Assembly: GCA_023249305.1 (NCBI GenBank)
Contig: JAHFCU010000008.1
Span: forward strand, 1 to 64,000
From: Gemmatimonadota bacterium
Lineage (GTDB): Bacteria; Gemmatimonadota; Gemmatimonadetes; Gemmatimonadales; Gemmatimonadaceae
Length of the DNA stretch: 64,000 nt
Reading direction: 5' to 3'
The notes beneath the pieces were generated by a model. That model did no database searches, had not been told where the DNA came from, and saw only the letters and a list, made by a program, of their open reading frames with translations. A program made the translations under genes and the position numbers. This document shows, piece after piece, positions 25,886 through 35,024 of this stretch (the first letter of the stretch is position 1; every line of letters starts with the position of its first letter).

Positions 25886-26197
25886 ATGTATCCGCCAATG
25901 CAACCAGATCAGGTCGTCCTGCAGGCCCCCGAACGTCTCGTGTCGGAGCACAGGCTTGACTTCCGGCGTGACGCGCTTGAACGGCTGATGAAGGCTGCTG
26001 CTGAAGGCGCGCAGCGTATCACGATCGACCTGCGCGACACGCGCGAGGTGGACGCGAGCGGCCTAGGCGTGCTCGTGCTTCTGCAGAAGCGCGCGCGGGA
26101 GAGTTTCCTCAGCACGCGCCTGACGCATACGCCTCCCACGGTGCGCCACCTCCTGCACCTCACGCAGCTCGAAGGCCTCTTCGAGTTCGAGGACTGA
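25886..26197 (+). CDS. STAS domain protein (anti-sigma-factor-antagonist type)
   Basis: The 103-residue protein is a single STAS domain: ERLVSEHRLDFRRDALERLMKAAAEGAQRITIDLRDTREVDASGLGVLVLLQKRARE. The segment DASGLG holds the Ser that partner-switching kinases phosphorylate in SpoIIAA/RsbV proteins. It could relay a switch to an anti-sigma factor or another partner; no kinase or sigma gene is adjacent. The start ATG 25886 has a perfect Shine-Dalgarno, which rules out the longer ORF at 25796. A probable cyclic-di-GMP riboswitch and a sigma-54-like promoter precede it, so expression is likely tied to the motile/sessile signal. Confidence 0.88.
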   Translation: MYPPMQPDQVVLQAPERLVSEHRLDFRRDALERLMKAAAEGAQRITIDLRDTREVDASGLGVLVLLQKRARESFLSTRLTHTPPTVRHLLHLTQLEGLFEFED

Positions 26198-26212
26198 TCC
26201 ACGCGGTGCGAT

Positions 26213-26239
26213 CCTCGCGGCGCGATCGGCGCCGCGAGG
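26213..26239 (+). terminator. Hairpin terminator after the STAS gene
   Basis: CCTCGCGGCGC pairs perfectly with GCGCCGCGAGG around a 5-base loop, 16 bp after the STAS stop codon, followed by TTCGCTCT. It has no long T-run but is very stable. Confidence 0.65.
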
Positions 26240-26291
26240 TTCGCTCTGAAGCGCGCGGATCCAGCGCGCGCGCGACGAGCGGCGTTATTCT

Positions 26292-26322
26292 ACCGGATCC
26301 GGCCACTTCGGCCGGGTCCGGT
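26292..26322 (+). terminator. Second hairpin just upstream of ggt
   Basis: ACCGGATCCGGCC and GGCCGGGTCCGGT form a 13-bp stem with one G-T pair and a 5-base loop, followed by TCTCCTTT. It may be a second terminator for the STAS unit or a leader structure that influences ggt, whose start codon lies 20 bp further. Confidence 0.55.
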
Positions 26323-26342
26323 TCTCCTTTCCCGCCCTTGCC

Positions 26343-28121
26343 ATGACGACCTCTTCTCGCCTCCGCTCACGCGCCGCCGTGCTGGGCGCCCTCGTCCTCG
26401 GGGCCTGCGGGCTGCAGCCTCCGGCCGCCTCACCGCCGCCGATGTACGCCAAGCGCGCGGAGTCAACGCGCGGCATGGTGACCGCGTCGCATGCCGCCGC
26501 CGCGGCGGCCGGGGCGACGATACTCCGCGAGGGCGGCAACGCGATTGACGCCGCGGTGGCCACAGCTTTCGCGCTGGCGGTCGTGGATCCATCACAGACC
26601 GGGCTCGGCGCGGGCGGCGGGTTGCTCGTCTGGCACCACGACGCCAAGCGCGCCGATGCGCTCGACTTCTATGCGCGCACGGGCGCCGACTCCAACTGGG
26701 CGCGCGCGGACACTGCCTCCATGCGCCGGCCGATCAACGGCCGCGCCGCGGGCATTCCGGGCGCGGTCGCTGGCCTGCTTGAAGCACACGGCAGGTGGGG
26801 CAAGCTGCCGCTGCCTCAGGTGATGGCGCCGGCGATCGCGCTGGCGCGCGACGGCTTCATCGTATCGCCGCTGCTGGCGCGGACCTCCGAAAGCTCCCGC
26901 GCCAAGCTCACCGCCGACAGCGCAGCGGCCGCGCTTTTCTTGCCGGGTGGCGTTGCGCTGCGGCCCGGCGACCGGCTCGTGCAATCGCAGCTGGCGCAGA
27001 CGCTGGAGACGATCGCACGCGGCGGACGGGCCGCGTTCTACGAAGGCGAGCTCGCCGAGAAGGCCGTGGCGAAGATGCGGGCGACGGGGAGTCCGGTCAC
27101 CGTGGCGGACTTCAAGGACTATCCCGTCGCGGTGACGCGGCCGTTGTGCACGCCATGGCTTGAGTACACGCTGCTGTCGGCTGGGCCGCCACTCGGCGGC
27201 GCCACGCCACTCGCCGCGCTCAACCTGCTTGCCGCGTCGAACGCGGCGGCACTCGGTTCCCCGACGACGCAGGGCGCGGCCGCCGTGCAGATTGTCGGTG
27301 CAATTCGCGTGGCGGAGAGTGACGTCGGACGCTTCCGCGGCGATCCCGCGTACTTCGGTGTGCCGGCGCGTGGACTCACCAGTCCATCGTTCGCCGCTAA
27401 GCGCGCGGGCGCCATCGCCGCGCTCGACGGCGGCAACGCACCCGCAGCGGGTGATCCGTGGCCCGACGATGCGATCGCGCCGACTGGTGCCTGCGCCGCG
27501 CTCGACGGCTGGGGGGCGAGCCAGCTCGGCGCTGAGAAGGCGTCGGCGCCCCGTGGACCAAGACCCAACGGTGACGATGACGCGTGGGCGGGGTCGAACA
27601 CGACGCACTTCAGTGTCGTGGACGGCGAGCGCAATGCGGTGGCGATGACGTTCACGGTGGGGGTGCTGTTCGGGTCGGGCGTGTATGTGAACGGCTACTT
27701 CCTCAACTCCGGCGGCTCGAACTTCGACAACGCAACCCGCGGGACGAACCGGTATGCCAGCTCCACGATCAATCCAACGATCATCCTGAAGGGCAATGAT
27801 GTTCGTATGGTGGTCGGCGCCGCGGGCTCGCAGTACATCCCGACGTCCACGACGCAGGTGACGTTCCGCCATCTCGCGTTGGGCGAGGATCCGTGGCTCG
27901 CGATCGCGTCGCCACGGCTGCAACCGGCGCAAGGTCGCACCGTCGAGGTGGAGGCTGGCTTTGCCCCCGAAGTCTATGCCATGCTGCGCGCTAAAGGTTA
28001 CTTCCCGCTCTCGCGCGTCGGCGACATCATGTTCGGCGGCGTGCACGCCATCGCGGTCATGAAGGGGAAGCTCATCGGCGTGGCGGATCCGCGGCGGGAC
28101 GGAGCAGCCATTGGATACTGA
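26343..28121 (+). CDS. ggt: Gamma-glutamyltransferase, lipoprotein
   Basis: GGT cleaves or transfers the gamma-glutamyl group of glutathione and similar peptides in the periplasm. The 592-residue precursor has a lipoprotein signal (VLGALVLGACG, lipid-modified Cys22), the N-terminal family segment GGNAIDAAVATAFALAVVDPSQTGLGAGGG, and the autoprocessing site SNTTHFSVVDGERNAVAMTF, where Thr420 would become the nucleophile of the small subunit. The small subunit also has GYFLNSGGSNFDN. The substrate-binding glycine segment and length match the family. Its TGA runs directly into a heptamer repeat. Confidence 0.93.
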   Translation: MTTSSRLRSRAAVLGALVLGACGLQPPAASPPPMYAKRAESTRGMVTASHAAAAAAGATILREGGNAIDAAVATAFALAVVDPSQTGLGAGGGLLVWHHDAKRADALDFYARTGADSNWARADTASMRRPINGRAAGIPGAVAGLLEAHGRWGKLPLPQVMAPAIALARDGFIVSPLLARTSESSRAKLTADSAAAALFLPGGVALRPGDRLVQSQLAQTLETIARGGRAAFYEGELAEKAVAKMRATGSPVTVADFKDYPVAVTRPLCTPWLEYTLLSAGPPLGGATPLAALNLLAASNAAALGSPTTQGAAAVQIVGAIRVAESDVGRFRGDPAYFGVPARGLTSPSFAAKRAGAIAALDGGNAPAAGDPWPDDAIAPTGACAALDGWGASQLGAEKASAPRGPRPNGDDDAWAGSNTTHFSVVDGERNAVAMTFTVGVLFGSGVYVNGYFLNSGGSNFDNATRGTNRYASSTINPTIILKGNDVRMVVGAAGSQYIPTSTTQVTFRHLALGEDPWLAIASPRLQPAQGRTVEVEAGFAPEVYAMLRAKGYFPLSRVGDIMFGGVHAIAVMKGKLIGVADPRRDGAAIGY

Positions 28122-28261
28122 TTGAGGATTTGGACTCAGGATCGCGAAAGAGGATCGCGACTAGCGAACGAGAATGGCGATTGGGCTGACGCGGGCCAAT
28201 CGCGATACGTAATCCGCGATCGGAATCCGAAATCAAAATCCTGAGTCCAGATCAATAATCG
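28122..28261. repeat. Inverted 7-bp phased repeat between the convergent ggt and aquaporin genes
   Basis: The left arm starts at the ggt stop codon (TGA, then TTGAGGATTTGGACTCAGG) and the right arm at the aquaporin stop on the other strand. GGACTCAGGAT at 28132-28142 is the exact complement of ATCCTGAGTCC at 28238-28248, and an inner pair CGATTGG and CCAATCG lies near the centre. Both arms keep a 7-bp period with words such as GGATCGCG and GGATTCC. The pair can fold as a long imperfect hairpin and may terminate transcription from both sides. Confidence 0.8.
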
Positions 28262-28966
28262 TTACGGCTGCGCCCCAATCGCGCCGTGATCCACGGGCTC
28301 CGGCTCGTCCGTGGCCAGCAACTTCTCATAAATGAGTGCCGCGAGGATCCCGCCCGTGATCGGCGCGAGCCAGTAGATCCCCTGCGCCTCGAAGATGCCG
28401 CTCGCGAAGGCCGGCCCGAACGACCGTGCCGGGTTCACCGAGGCGCCGGTCAGGTTCCCAAACGCGAGGATGTCGCAGGCGAGGGCGAGGCCGATGCCGA
28501 ACCCGCCGATGCGTGGCGCGCGATGGTGCACCGCAGTGCCGAACACGGCCCAGACGAGGAACATCGTCCCCGCCATCTCGAGCAGAAACGCCTGGCCGGA
28601 GGTCACGTCGAGCGACACCGACTGGCCGCCGCCGCGCGTCGCCGCGAAAAGCGCGGCGGGGAACGTGGCCTTGAGTGTGAGGGCCGCCGCGGTCGCGCCC
28701 GCCACCTGCGCCACCACATAGAGACCCGCCATCATCGGCTCGATGCGGCGCACCACGAGCAGCCCAATGGTGACCGCGGGATTGAAGTGCGCGCCGATGT
28801 TCATGAAGGCCGACACGAAGACCGACAGCACGAGGCCGTGGGCCAGCGCGACGGCAACGAGGTTCCCACCGCCTTGGCTGGCCTGCATGATGGCCGCGCT
28901 GCCCACAAACGTCAGCGCGAAGGTGCCGATGAACTCAGACAGGAAGTGGCGGACGGAATCGCGCAT
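28262..28966 (-). CDS. Aquaporin (MIP family channel)
   Basis: This 234-residue inner-membrane channel has six hydrophobic segments and both half-helix signatures: AHFNPAVTIG (about residue 60) and GASVNPARSFGPA (about residue 178). The N-terminal LSEFIGTFALTFVGSAAI is typical of the family. The second NPA is followed by RSFGPA, as in water-selective AqpZ-type channels. Selectivity for water over glycerol is inference. The gene faces ggt across a repeat element. Confidence 0.93.
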   Translation of the reverse strand: MRDSVRHFLSEFIGTFALTFVGSAAIMQASQGGGNLVAVALAHGLVLSVFVSAFMNIGAHFNPAVTIGLLVVRRIEPMMAGLYVVAQVAGATAAALTLKATFPAALFAATRGGGQSVSLDVTSGQAFLLEMAGTMFLVWAVFGTAVHHRAPRIGGFGIGLALACDILAFGNLTGASVNPARSFGPAFASGIFEAQGIYWLAPITGGILAALIYEKLLATDEPEPVDHGAIGAQP

Positions 28967-29063
28967 GGCATGGTCCCGGGAAAGGTCGTGTGACGAACAG
29001 ACGACGCAGCGAAACTAGGCCGCGCGATTCCACCCGGCCACCCCCGTAGACGGCCGCGGGCCG

Positions 29064-29555
29064 TCAGCGGTCCACGTCGGGCGCGAAGCGGCCGTACTGG
29101 CGAAGCGCATAAACGAGCGGCTCGTCGCCGTGAACCTGCGCGCTCAGCACTTCGCCGACAATGATCACGTGATCGCCGCTCACGTGCTCCGCCACACGCC
29201 GGCACACGAGGTGCGCAACGGCTCCATCAACAAGCGCGGGCCCCTCGGCCGCATGCGTAATGGCCACGCCTTCAAACCGCTCAACTGCCTGATCGGCGAA
29301 CCGCACGGACAACTCCGCCTGCCCCACGGCGAGAATGCTCACGCCAATCGTGTCAGCACCACGCAGGCGCGGCAACACCGTCGCCGCGCGGTCCACGCAG
29401 GCGAGCACCAGCGGCGGATCAATCGAGAGCGAGCAGAACGCGCTCACCGTCATGCCGTAGTCGGCGCCGTCGGTCCCGCGCGCCGAGACTACGGTCACGC
29501 CGGAGGCGAATCGCGCGAGTGCCGCGCGGAAGTCGTCGCGCCCGATGCCGTTCAC
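29064..29555 (-). CDS. Flavin reductase-like FMN-binding protein
   Basis: The 163-residue protein matches the flavin reductase domain family: FRAALARFASGVTVVSARGTDGADYGMTVSAFCSLSIDPPLVLACVDRAATVLPRLR, then FAVNVL-equivalent GVSILAVGQAELSVRFAD, and a closing GDHVIIVGEVLSAQVHGDEPLVYALRQYGRF. Such proteins reduce FMN or FAD with NAD(P)H and often supply a monooxygenase partner. No monooxygenase is adjacent. The start overlaps the DUF92 stop by 4 bp, suggesting coupled translation. Confidence 0.9.
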   Translation of the reverse strand: MNGIGRDDFRAALARFASGVTVVSARGTDGADYGMTVSAFCSLSIDPPLVLACVDRAATVLPRLRGADTIGVSILAVGQAELSVRFADQAVERFEGVAITHAAEGPALVDGAVAHLVCRRVAEHVSGDHVIIVGEVLSAQVHGDEPLVYALRQYGRFAPDVDR

Positions 29556-30439
29556 GGCTGCCAGAAGGTGACGGCCGCGAGGCCGCCCACGGCCGTCGCG
29601 ATCAGGTTCACGGTGTCATTGGTCACCCAGCGCACGCCCTTGCGATGCCGGCTGCGATACCCGCACGTGTGCACGCGCCGCTCCGTCCACGCCTCGCAGA
29701 TGTCGCACCACCGCTGCGACTGCACGCCGGCGCCAAGCAGGGAATCAGCGAGCACGCCGGCCAGCCCACCGACGAACACCGCCTCGAGTCGTGGCACATC
29801 AAACGGTACGGTGAACGAGACGACGGCGCAGAGCGCCATGACGAACGCGCCGACCACCGCCGCGGCTGTGCCGTACACGCTCACCGCACCCGACGTCCCC
29901 GGCGTGACGGAGCGCCCGGTCAGAAGCGAGCGCGACGACGACGCCAGGGCCATGCCGATCTCGGTGGCCCAGGTGTCCGCCATCGCCGTGGCGAGCGCGC
30001 CAAACGCGAAGAGTCCCGCGTGCCACGAACCGACCAGCGCCCAGCCGAGCGCCGCACCGGCGAACAGTCCGCCATTGGCGAGCACCTGCCACGCGTCGCG
30101 CGCACGCGTCTCCGGCAAAACCGAACGCGATCGCTGCCGCTTGTCGCCGGCGCGCCAGTTGCCGAGGAACACCGAGCTGTAGAAGAACAGGGCGAGCGAC
30201 ACACCCCATGGAATGCCGCCGATGACGGCGGCCGTCCCGACGCCGAACGCCGCGTACTCTCCGCCGAGCGTCAACCGGCCGCGACGCGCGGCGGCGCCGG
30301 CCGCGATGCCCGCAAGGGTGCCGCCGACGAGCATGCGAGGGATGATGTCAACGAGCACGGGGCGGCGCGAGATCCGGAAGAGAGGCCTGCGGATATTCTG
30401 CGGCGCGAACGGCGCGCGCAAGGCACTCGACGAACGCAT
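29552..30439 (-). CDS. DUF92 family membrane protein
   Basis: The polytopic protein of up to 295 residues has the DUF92 (TIGR00297) features GGEYAAFGVGTAAVIGGIPWGVSLALFFYSSVFLGNW, LANGGLFAGAALGWALVG and ATAMADTWATEIGMALASSSRSLLTGRSVTPGTSGAVSVYG. The plant member VTE6 phosphorylates phytyl phosphate; the bacterial role is unknown. The C-terminal CDICEAW and HTCGY cysteines could bind metal. The start is uncertain: ATG 30439 has no clear ribosome-binding site and an internal GTG is possible. Confidence 0.85.
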   Translation of the reverse strand: MRSSSALRAPFAPQNIRRPLFRISRRPVLVDIIPRMLVGGTLAGIAAGAAARRGRLTLGGEYAAFGVGTAAVIGGIPWGVSLALFFYSSVFLGNWRAGDKRQRSRSVLPETRARDAWQVLANGGLFAGAALGWALVGSWHAGLFAFGALATAMADTWATEIGMALASSSRSLLTGRSVTPGTSGAVSVYGTAAAVVGAFVMALCAVVSFTVPFDVPRLEAVFVGGLAGVLADSLLGAGVQSQRWCDICEAWTERRVHTCGYRSRHRKGVRWVTNDTVNLIATAVGGLAAVTFWQP

Positions 30440-30486
30440 CGTGTCGCTTGTTCAGCCCTGCAGTCGCGGGTTACCTTGCGACACCG

Positions 30487-31116
30487 ATGCCCGGACCTGT
30501 TGATCCCCTCATTCCGTTGAGCCTTCTCGAGGCGGTCCGCACGGTGGACCTGCCCGACAACGACTTCGAGGCGGAATTTGTGCACGAGCTGCGGAACAAG
30601 CGGCTCGGACTGTCCGACACCGTCTTCACGCAGATCAGGCGTTTCACCGAGGCGGTGCGGCGCAAGCAGCGCACCGACTACACCGAGGCGACCGGCATCG
30701 CACGCCTCATCGGGCGCCGCCCCGACGCCGAGGCGGTCTTTCGCGAAGCGGGACGCAACTTCGCGCGGCAGGTCTACGGCACCATCTCGCCGGTGAGCCG
30801 CAGGCTCATGCACTCGCTTCCCGCGCTGCTCACTCGCCCCCTCGCGCTCCGCCACGTGCGGCGCGTTGCGCGGCGCTACATGCAGGGATCCGCCCGCCGT
30901 ATGGGCGGAAGCATCATCTTAGTAGTGTCTGATTCGGTGACCCGAGACGCCGCGCCCAAGCTTGCGGGCTGCGCCTACTATGAGTCGGCGCTGCGCGAGC
31001 TCATCCAACTGATGGTCGGCGGAGTGGGCGCCGTTGACCATGTGCGCTGCGCTACGCGCAGCGAAGGCAGCTGCGAATGGCGCGCCGAGTGGCGCCCGGT
31101 TCGCGGCAAGGGCTGA
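30487..31116 (+). CDS. Conserved hypothetical protein with V4R/DUF2378-like C-terminal region
   Basis: The 209-residue protein starts MPGPVDPLIPLSLLEAV. The C-terminal part (AGCAYYESALRELIQLMVGGVGAVDHVRCATRSEGSCEWRAEWR) resembles the V4R/heme-NO-binding-like regions that end in a C-x-n-C-x-W pattern. The middle is helical (DTVFTQIRRFTEAVRRKQRTDYTEATGIARLI). There is no signal peptide. The family match is by eye and only moderately sure. The stop lies 4 bp before the M24 peptidase start, so the two are probably cotranscribed. Confidence 0.6.
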   Translation: MPGPVDPLIPLSLLEAVRTVDLPDNDFEAEFVHELRNKRLGLSDTVFTQIRRFTEAVRRKQRTDYTEATGIARLIGRRPDAEAVFREAGRNFARQVYGTISPVSRRLMHSLPALLTRPLALRHVRRVARRYMQGSARRMGGSIILVVSDSVTRDAAPKLAGCAYYESALRELIQLMVGGVGAVDHVRCATRSEGSCEWRAEWRPVRGKG

Positions 31117-31120
31117 TCCC

Positions 31121-32299
31121 ATGCTCAATCCGGCAACTGTCGCATCTCTCCAGGGCGCCATCCGCGAGGCGGGCTATGACGGCTGGCTTCTCTATGACTT
31201 CCGCGGCATCAACGCCGTCGCTAGCGGCCTCGTCGGCATCAAGGGCTTTGTCTCGCGCCGTTGGTTCGTGTGGGTGCCCGTTCAGGGCACGCCCGTGGCC
31301 ATCACCCACGTCATCGAGCAGACGCCGTGGCGTGACTGGCCCTCCGCGTGGGAGAATCGCCAATACAGCGCGTGGCCTATGTTCGAAGCCGAAGTGGCCC
31401 GCTGCGTGAAGGGCAAGCGCATCGTGATGGAGTACTCTCCGGGCGACGCCGTGCCGTACGTGGACTACGTGCCGGCCGGCGTGCTCGAGCTGGTGCGCGC
31501 GGCGGGAGCGACGGTCGAAACCTCCGGCGACCTCGTGACGAGATTCCTCGCCGTGTGGAACGACGAGGAATGCCGCACGCACCGCATTGCCGCCGAGCAA
31601 CTCAAGGAGATCGCGTACACCGCCTTCAAGAAAGCGGGCGCCGCGGCTCGCGCCGGCGCGCCGATCACCGAGTACGCGCTGACCGAGTGGATGCGCGGCG
31701 AGTTCGCGCGGCTCGGCCTCTGGACGGACCACGGCCCCAACGTGTCGGCCACCGAGAACGCGGCCAACCCGCACTACGATCCGTCGCCCGACGCGCCGCG
31801 TCCGCTCAAGGTCGGTGACCTCGTGCTCATTGACCTCTGGGCCAAGGCGCCCGACGGAATGTGGGCCGACCAGACGTACATGGCGAGCATCGGCGAGCCG
31901 AGTGCGAAGGCGGTCGAGGTATGGAACACGGTGCGCGATGCGCGCGACGCGGCCATCAAGTTGTTGCGCGAAAAGCTCGCGGCCGGCGGTCCGGTCCGCG
32001 GCGGCGAGGCGGACGATGCTGCGCGCGCCGTCATCGTGGCGCGCGGCTACGGCCAGTACTTCACGCACCGCACGGGCCACAGCATTGATGCCAGCGGGCT
32101 GCACGGCTCCGGGGCGCACCTCGACAATCTCGAAACGCGCGAGGAGCGCGTGCTCCTCAGCGGCAGCGGCTTCTCCATCGAGCCTGGGATCTACCTTCCC
32201 GGCGAAATCGGCGTACGCACCGAAGTGAACGCGTACGTGGACGGCAAGACGCTCGTCGTCACGCCGGCCGAGCCGCAGATGGAGCTCGTGATCGTCTAG
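31121..32299 (+). CDS. M24 family metallopeptidase (Xaa-Pro aminopeptidase-like)
   Basis: The N-terminal creatinase-like domain (IREAGYDGWLLYDFRGINAVASGLVGI) is followed by the pita-bread catalytic domain. Metal-ligand segments are visible in order: LVLIDLWAK, WADQTYMASIG, THRTGHSIDASGLHGSG, FSIEPGIYLPGEIG and RTEVNAYV. It should remove N-terminal residues before proline or cleave a related small substrate in the cytoplasm. ATG 31121 gives 392 residues and starts directly before the conserved region; the longer ORF overlaps the preceding gene in another frame. Confidence 0.9.
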   Translation: MLNPATVASLQGAIREAGYDGWLLYDFRGINAVASGLVGIKGFVSRRWFVWVPVQGTPVAITHVIEQTPWRDWPSAWENRQYSAWPMFEAEVARCVKGKRIVMEYSPGDAVPYVDYVPAGVLELVRAAGATVETSGDLVTRFLAVWNDEECRTHRIAAEQLKEIAYTAFKKAGAAARAGAPITEYALTEWMRGEFARLGLWTDHGPNVSATENAANPHYDPSPDAPRPLKVGDLVLIDLWAKAPDGMWADQTYMASIGEPSAKAVEVWNTVRDARDAAIKLLREKLAAGGPVRGGEADDAARAVIVARGYGQYFTHRTGHSIDASGLHGSGAHLDNLETREERVLLSGSGFSIEPGIYLPGEIGVRTEVNAYVDGKTLVVTPAEPQMELVIV

Positions 32300-32381
32300 T
32301 CGCAGGAGTGCCCGAACGATTACTTCCGGCGGCGCGCGTGCCCGTGGTGCAGACGGCGCGCGCGCTGCAACTTTGCGGGCC

Positions 32382-33698
32382 ATGCAACTGAAACGTGAGC
32401 TGGGCCTGTTCTCTGCCGCGCTTGTGGTCGTCGGCGGTATCATTGGCTCCGGCATCTTCTTCACACCGGCGGCGACGGCCGCGGCGCTGCCGTCAGCCCC
32501 GTGGGTGCTCTTCGTCTGGGCGCTCGGTGGCCTCGTCGCCCTCGCTGGCGCGCTGACGTACGCCGAACTGGGCGCCATGCTTCCCGAGGCCGGCGGCGCC
32601 TACGTCTATATCCGCGAAGCGTTCGGGCCGCTCCCTGCGTTCCTCTCCGCCTGGATGAACGCGGGCCTCATCTCGAGCGGCGCGATCGCCGCCGTCGCGA
32701 TGGGCTTCGCCGGGTACCTCGCGCGCTTCGTGCCGCTCGGCGCAGTCGGTGGACCCATGGGCGCGGCCGCGATCACCATCGTCGCGCTCGCGGCGACCAA
32801 CGTGCTCGGCATCCGTCCGGGCGTCGCGGTGCAGAACGTGCTCACCATCGCGAAGATCGCCGCGCTCGCCGGACTCGTCGTCGGCGGCCTCGTGGTGGTC
32901 GGCGGCGGCGCGCACGTCGCCGCACCGGCCGCTGCCACGCCCGCCGCACCGTCCCTCGCGCGCGGTTTCGCGGCCGCGTTCGTGGCCGTGCTCTTCACCG
33001 TCGGCGGTTGGCAGCAGATGAACATGATCGCCGGCGAAATCCGCGACCCGGCGCGCAACATCCCCCGCGCGCTCGCCATCGGTATCGGCATCGTGATCGC
33101 CGTCTACCTCGGCGTGACGGGCACGTACCTCGGCGCCCTTGGCCGTGATGGCCTCGCAACGAGCGCCGCCCCCGCCGCCGACACGGCCGCGCGCATCGGT
33201 GGCGCCGCCGCGGCCACCGCCATCACCGTGGCGGCGATGCTCTCGATCCTCGGCTTCGTGAACGTCGCGCTGCTGACCAATGCGCGCGTCGTCTTTGCGC
33301 TCGGCGCCGACGTGCCCGTGCTGCGCGCGGCTGGACGCGTGCATGCACGCTTCGGATCGCCGTGGGTCGCGCTCGTCATGCTCGGCGGCTGGTCGCTCGC
33401 GCTGCTCGTCGTCACGCGCGGGAGCATCGGCACACTGCTGGGCGGCGTCGTCTTCGCCGACTGGATCTTCTTCGCGCTCGGCGCCGCGTCAGTCTTTCGG
33501 CTGCGGGCGCTGCGCCCCGACGCCGCGCGGCCATACAGAGCGCTGGGCTATCCGTGGCTCCCTGCATTCTTCGTCGCGGCGGGCGTCGTGGGCATCGTCA
33601 GCGCGTACGTGAGCGAGCTGCGGATGTCGCTCTTCGGCACCGGGCTGCTGGCGCTCGGCGCACTGCTCTGGCTGGCCGCGCGCGCGAGGGAGCGCTGA
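32382..33698 (+). CDS. APC-family amino acid permease
   Basis: This 438-residue inner-membrane transporter has about 12 hydrophobic segments. The substrate-binding GSGIFFTP is in the first, followed by LTYAELGAMLPEAGGAYVYIREAFGPLPAF and FTVGGWQQMNMIAGEIRDPARNIPRAL. It belongs to the LAT/YkbA-like side of the family. The specificity is unknown. It follows the M24 peptidase by 82 bp, which suggests a link with peptide or amino-acid use. ATG 32382 is preferred to TTG 32373. Confidence 0.9.
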   Translation: MQLKRELGLFSAALVVVGGIIGSGIFFTPAATAAALPSAPWVLFVWALGGLVALAGALTYAELGAMLPEAGGAYVYIREAFGPLPAFLSAWMNAGLISSGAIAAVAMGFAGYLARFVPLGAVGGPMGAAAITIVALAATNVLGIRPGVAVQNVLTIAKIAALAGLVVGGLVVVGGGAHVAAPAAATPAAPSLARGFAAAFVAVLFTVGGWQQMNMIAGEIRDPARNIPRALAIGIGIVIAVYLGVTGTYLGALGRDGLATSAAPAADTAARIGGAAAATAITVAAMLSILGFVNVALLTNARVVFALGADVPVLRAAGRVHARFGSPWVALVMLGGWSLALLVVTRGSIGTLLGGVVFADWIFFALGAASVFRLRALRPDAARPYRALGYPWLPAFFVAAGVVGIVSAYVSELRMSLFGTGLLALGALLWLAARARER

Positions 33699-33707
33699 CC
33701 CGCGACG

Positions 33708-34616
<909 letters not shown>

Positions 34617-34623
34617 GCTGCGC

Positions 34624-34908
34624 TCACGGTGTGCTCGTCTGGTTCGCCCGCGCCTTGAGGTCGGCGCGGACTGCGTAATCGCGCGTCGCGTGCCACGTCG
34701 CCGCAAGCACCACTACCAGCGCCACGGCGGGGACGATGGCGTACGCCCATTCGATGCCGCGCCGCGCCCGGTCCGACGCGGCGGCGCGAATGGCCCGCAT
34801 CGTCGAGCGCAGGATCATCACTTGGCTGACGGCCACGAGCGCGACGGCCAGCCAGAAGATGGGAATCAGAGGAAGCGACACGAGTGGAGCGGGGAATGAG
34901 TGGGCCAT
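34624..34908 (-). CDS. Small two-helix membrane protein upstream of ctaB
   Basis: The 94-residue protein has two hydrophobic segments, LVSLPLIPIFWLAVALVAVSQVMILRS and IEWAYAIVPAVALVVVLAATW, separated by a basic loop (RAIRAAASDRARRG). I do not recognise the family. The 7-bp spacing to ctaB suggests cotranscription and a possible role in heme or oxidase assembly, which is inference from position only. Confidence 0.65.
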   Translation of the reverse strand: MAHSFPAPLVSLPLIPIFWLAVALVAVSQVMILRSTMRAIRAAASDRARRGIEWAYAIVPAVALVVVLAATWHATRDYAVRADLKARANQTSTP

Positions 34909-35024
34909 GACGCATGGCGCGCAGGAGAAGAATCGCCCCCCTGACCCTTCAATTCAACAGACGCGGCCCTTCCTCTGTGCATTGCCCTCTCGCGCTGGCG
35001 CGCGGCGACCGCTACACTAGCGCG

